Below are positions 62,069-64,000 of a stretch of 64,000 nt of DNA, piece after piece. Positions within the stretch are counted from its first letter, which is position 1. Every line of letters starts with the position of its first letter. A program made the translations under genes and the position numbers. The notes under the pieces are model-generated. The model made no database searches, had not been told where the DNA came from, and saw only the letters and a list, made by a program, of their open reading frames with translations. The DNA comes from RHKX01 sp963823275 (lineage in GTDB: Bacteria > Actinomycetota > Thermoleophilia > Solirubrobacterales > 70-9), in NCBI GenBank assembly GCA_963823275.1, contig CAWGKW010000002.1, forward strand, positions 186,001-250,000, read 5' to 3'.

Positions 62069-64000
62069 ATGGGAGATGAGGAGTTTCCTTCCAGGCGTGC
62101 TCTCGCTTGGGCCAATCGACGTAGGCTGGCCATAGCTACAGCTGTTACAGCGGGGGCGCTGGCGATGCCGCTGATCGCCGACGGCGCGCAGTTCGATAAC
62201 GACCTGGTCGACGTCGCCGGAGGGACCCAGGCCGACGACGATGCGAACGACTTCTACGAGACGACGTTCGACATCTCCCGAGATGGGCGCTACGTGGTGT
62301 TCGCCTCCGAGGCGACCAACCTCGACCCCGCCGATACGGACTCCCGCCAGGACATCTTCATCCGCGATATGTCCACCGGTGAGGTTGATCTGGTCAGCCG
62401 GGCGACCGGCGCGGCGGGCGCGGCGGGTGATTCCGCTTCCTACTGGCCCAGCCTCTCCGCCGACGGTCGCTACGTGGCCTTCTATTCGGCTGCGAGCAAC
62501 CTCGCTACCGGGGCGGCGGGGGAGATCCAGAACGTCTTCGTGCGCGACACCGTCGCCGACACCACCGAGCTGATCAGCCGGGAGGACGGCGTCGGCACGC
62601 CGGACGGCAGCTCGAATTCCTGGAACCCGGCGATCTCCGCCGACGGCAACCGGGTCGCCTTCCAGACGAACGCGAACAACCTCAGCGATGACGACGTGGA
62701 CACCGAGACGAACGTCCTGGTCCGCGATCGGACCACGAACCTGAATCTCCTGGTGTCTAGGGCGGACGGTCCCGCCGGCCTTGGCGCAAACGATGCATCC
62801 GAGGTCGAATCCCACGGGATCTCCGAGGACGGCAGCATGGTTGTCTTCTCGTCGAGGGCCGACAACCTCCATCCGGACGATCTCGACACGGGCTCCGACG
62901 TCTTCGTCCGTGACCTTTCCGCCGATACCACCGAGCTGGTCAGCAGAGCGAGCGGAGCTGCGGGGGACAAGGGCGACTCCGACAGTTCGGGGGCGGCGAT
63001 CGCGGACGATGCATCGAAGGTCGCCTTCGAGAGCAACTCCGCCAACCTCGACCCGGCGGTCATCAGCAGTGCGGATATCCACCTGTACAGCCGCGACCTC
63101 GGGACCGATGCGACGGAGCTCGTCGGCCGCGAGACGGGCGTCGCCGGCGCCCCCATCGACGACTACAGCGTCTACGCCGATGTCTCAGCCGAGGGCCGCT
63201 ACATAACGTTCGTGAGTGGGTTGGCTGATGTTTCGCCAGCGGCGGCGTGGGTTCGGGACACCGTCGATGCCACGACCTCGCTCTTGAGTCAGGCGAACGG
63301 CAGCGGTGGCCCCTCCGTCGGTACGAGCGGGGTGCCCGCCATCTCCTCCGACGGTGCCTACGGGGTCTTCTCGACTGACGGCTCCGGGGTCAGCGCCGAC
63401 ACGATCGTCAATCCGGCTCTGGTCCACGTCTATCGCCGTCAGCTGGCGGCTGTCGTGGCTGAGCCCCCCGAGACGACGATCACCTCCGGTCCGGCGGACG
63501 GCGCGACGATCACCACGAACTCGACCAGCTTCGGGTTCAGCTCGAGTGCGGTGCCGTCGACGTTCGAGTGCGAGGTCGATGCCGGCTCCTTCGCCGCCTG
63601 CACCTCGCCCCGATTGCTGAGCGGTCTCGCGGAGGGCTCCCACACCTTCTCGGTGCGCGCCATCGACGGCGACCTCATGGTGGACCCGACGCCCGCCGAG
63701 CGGACCTTCTCCGTCGATCTCGTCGACCCGCCGGTCGAGCTCCCACCCCCGGTCCAGGGGGGAGCGGTCAACGTGATCCCGATCAGCGGCGAGGTACTCG
63801 TGAAGTTGCCGGGCACGGATACCTTCATCCCGTTCGAGGAGGCCCAGCAGCTCCCGGTGGGGACGATCTTCGACCTCCGCGACGGGAGGATCAGGTTGAT
63901 CTCCTCCGCGAAGGGCGACAAGACGCGATCCGCTCTGTTCTACGGCGGCGTGGTCAAGGTTCTCCAGGCGAAGAAGGACGGCGCCTACACGGTGGTCAAG
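62069..64000 (+). CDS. Secreted PD40 beta-propeller protein with Ig-like domain (3' end outside window)
   Basis: At least 644 residues, running off the window without a stop. A signal peptide with RRRLAIATAVTAGALAM ends near residue 40. About six PD40/TolB-like blades follow, each with the pattern ISRDGRYVVFASEATNLDP, D(I/V)F(I/V)RD and (E/D)LVSRA. Then comes a bacterial Ig-like domain (about 470-550) starting PPETTITSGPADGATI, of the kind with paired Cys (FECEVD, AACTSP), a Pro-rich hinge (VELPPPVQGG), and the start of another domain. Probably a cell-surface or secreted binding protein; such architectures are frequent in Thermoleophilia. Confidence 0.85.
   Translation, partial: MGDEEFPSRRALAWANRRRLAIATAVTAGALAMPLIADGAQFDNDLVDVAGGTQADDDANDFYETTFDISRDGRYVVFASEATNLDPADTDSRQDIFIRDMSTGEVDLVSRATGAAGAAGDSASYWPSLSADGRYVAFYSAASNLATGAAGEIQNVFVRDTVADTTELISREDGVGTPDGSSNSWNPAISADGNRVAFQTNANNLSDDDVDTETNVLVRDRTTNLNLLVSRADGPAGLGANDASEVESHGISEDGSMVVFSSRADNLHPDDLDTGSDVFVRDLSADTTELVSRASGAAGDKGDSDSSGAAIADDASKVAFESNSANLDPAVISSADIHLYSRDLGTDATELVGRETGVAGAPIDDYSVYADVSAEGRYITFVSGLADVSPAAAWVRDTVDATTSLLSQANGSGGPSVGTSGVPAISSDGAYGVFSTDGSGVSADTIVNPALVHVYRRQLAAVVAEPPETTITSGPADGATITTNSTSFGFSSSAVPSTFECEVDAGSFAACTSPRLLSGLAEGSHTFSVRAIDGDLMVDPTPAERTFSVDLVDPPVELPPPVQGGAVNVIPISGEVLVKLPGTDTFIPFEEAQQLPVGTIFDLRDGRIRLISSAKGDKTRSALFYGGVVKVLQAKKDGAYTVVK

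Overview
The window is dense, very GC-rich bacterial chromosome with GTG and TTG starts and many overlapping start/stop codons. Gene content points to Actinomycetota, most likely class Thermoleophilia (Solirubrobacterales). The reasons are the rpsF-ssb-rpsR-rplI-dnaB order, a tandem-domain ThyX, an MprAB/PepD-like stress operon, many probable leaderless promoters, and secreted protein families typical of that class. The taxonomic placement is inference; there is no rRNA or tRNA gene to anchor it.

Layout. 1-11.1 kb: HAD phosphatase, GT-C membrane glycosyltransferase, thiL, an M28-like membrane protein that has lost metal ligands, a response regulator-histidine kinase-HtrA operon, an inositol-phosphatase-like enzyme and a trehalose-phosphate-synthase-like GT20. 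11.1-18.9 kb: replication/translation block rpsF-ssb-rpsR-rplI-dnaB-helicase loader-purA. dnaB carries a 431-residue intein with a LAGLIDADG endonuclease and one apparent frameshift. 19.1-21.8 kb: acyl-CoA carboxylase alpha chain and a DUF2804 protein. 21.8-30.1 kb: a TadE-like surface protein with a decayed copy of its tail, then a tightly coupled minus-strand operon (GT2, DUF2064, beta-propeller lipoprotein, membrane cytochrome b/molybdopterin oxidoreductase, small membrane protein), divergent from a membrane glycosyltransferase and an epimerase. 30.1-43.2 kb: mixed metabolism and transport (saccharopine-dehydrogenase-like protein, AEC transporter, class III aminotransferase, MOFRL glycerate kinase, acetyl-CoA synthetase, trypsin-like protease, ThyX, a VOC protein). 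43.2-49.2 kb: nuoJKLMN on the minus strand with its own promoter. 49.4-56.2 kb: esterase and a complete peptide ABC transporter. 56.4-64 kb: an alpha-methylacyl-CoA racemase followed by a decayed duplicate, a secreted coiled protein, a cyclic-nucleotide-binding MFS transporter translationally coupled to a CHASE2 adenylate/guanylate cyclase, and a secreted PD40/Ig-like protein that runs off the end.

Two window-wide patterns stand out. First, about a dozen genes have a TANNNT-like -10 box 6-11 bases before the start codon, implying leaderless or near-leaderless mRNAs. Second, at least nine single-base frame breaks interrupt otherwise well-conserved genes (dnaB, a saccharopine-dehydrogenase-like gene twice, thyX, VOC twice, nuoN, nuoJ twice, and the gene at 57.9 kb). 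They look more like sequence indels than gene decay. No phage, insertion sequence, CRISPR or RNA gene was found; the mobile element present is the DnaB intein.
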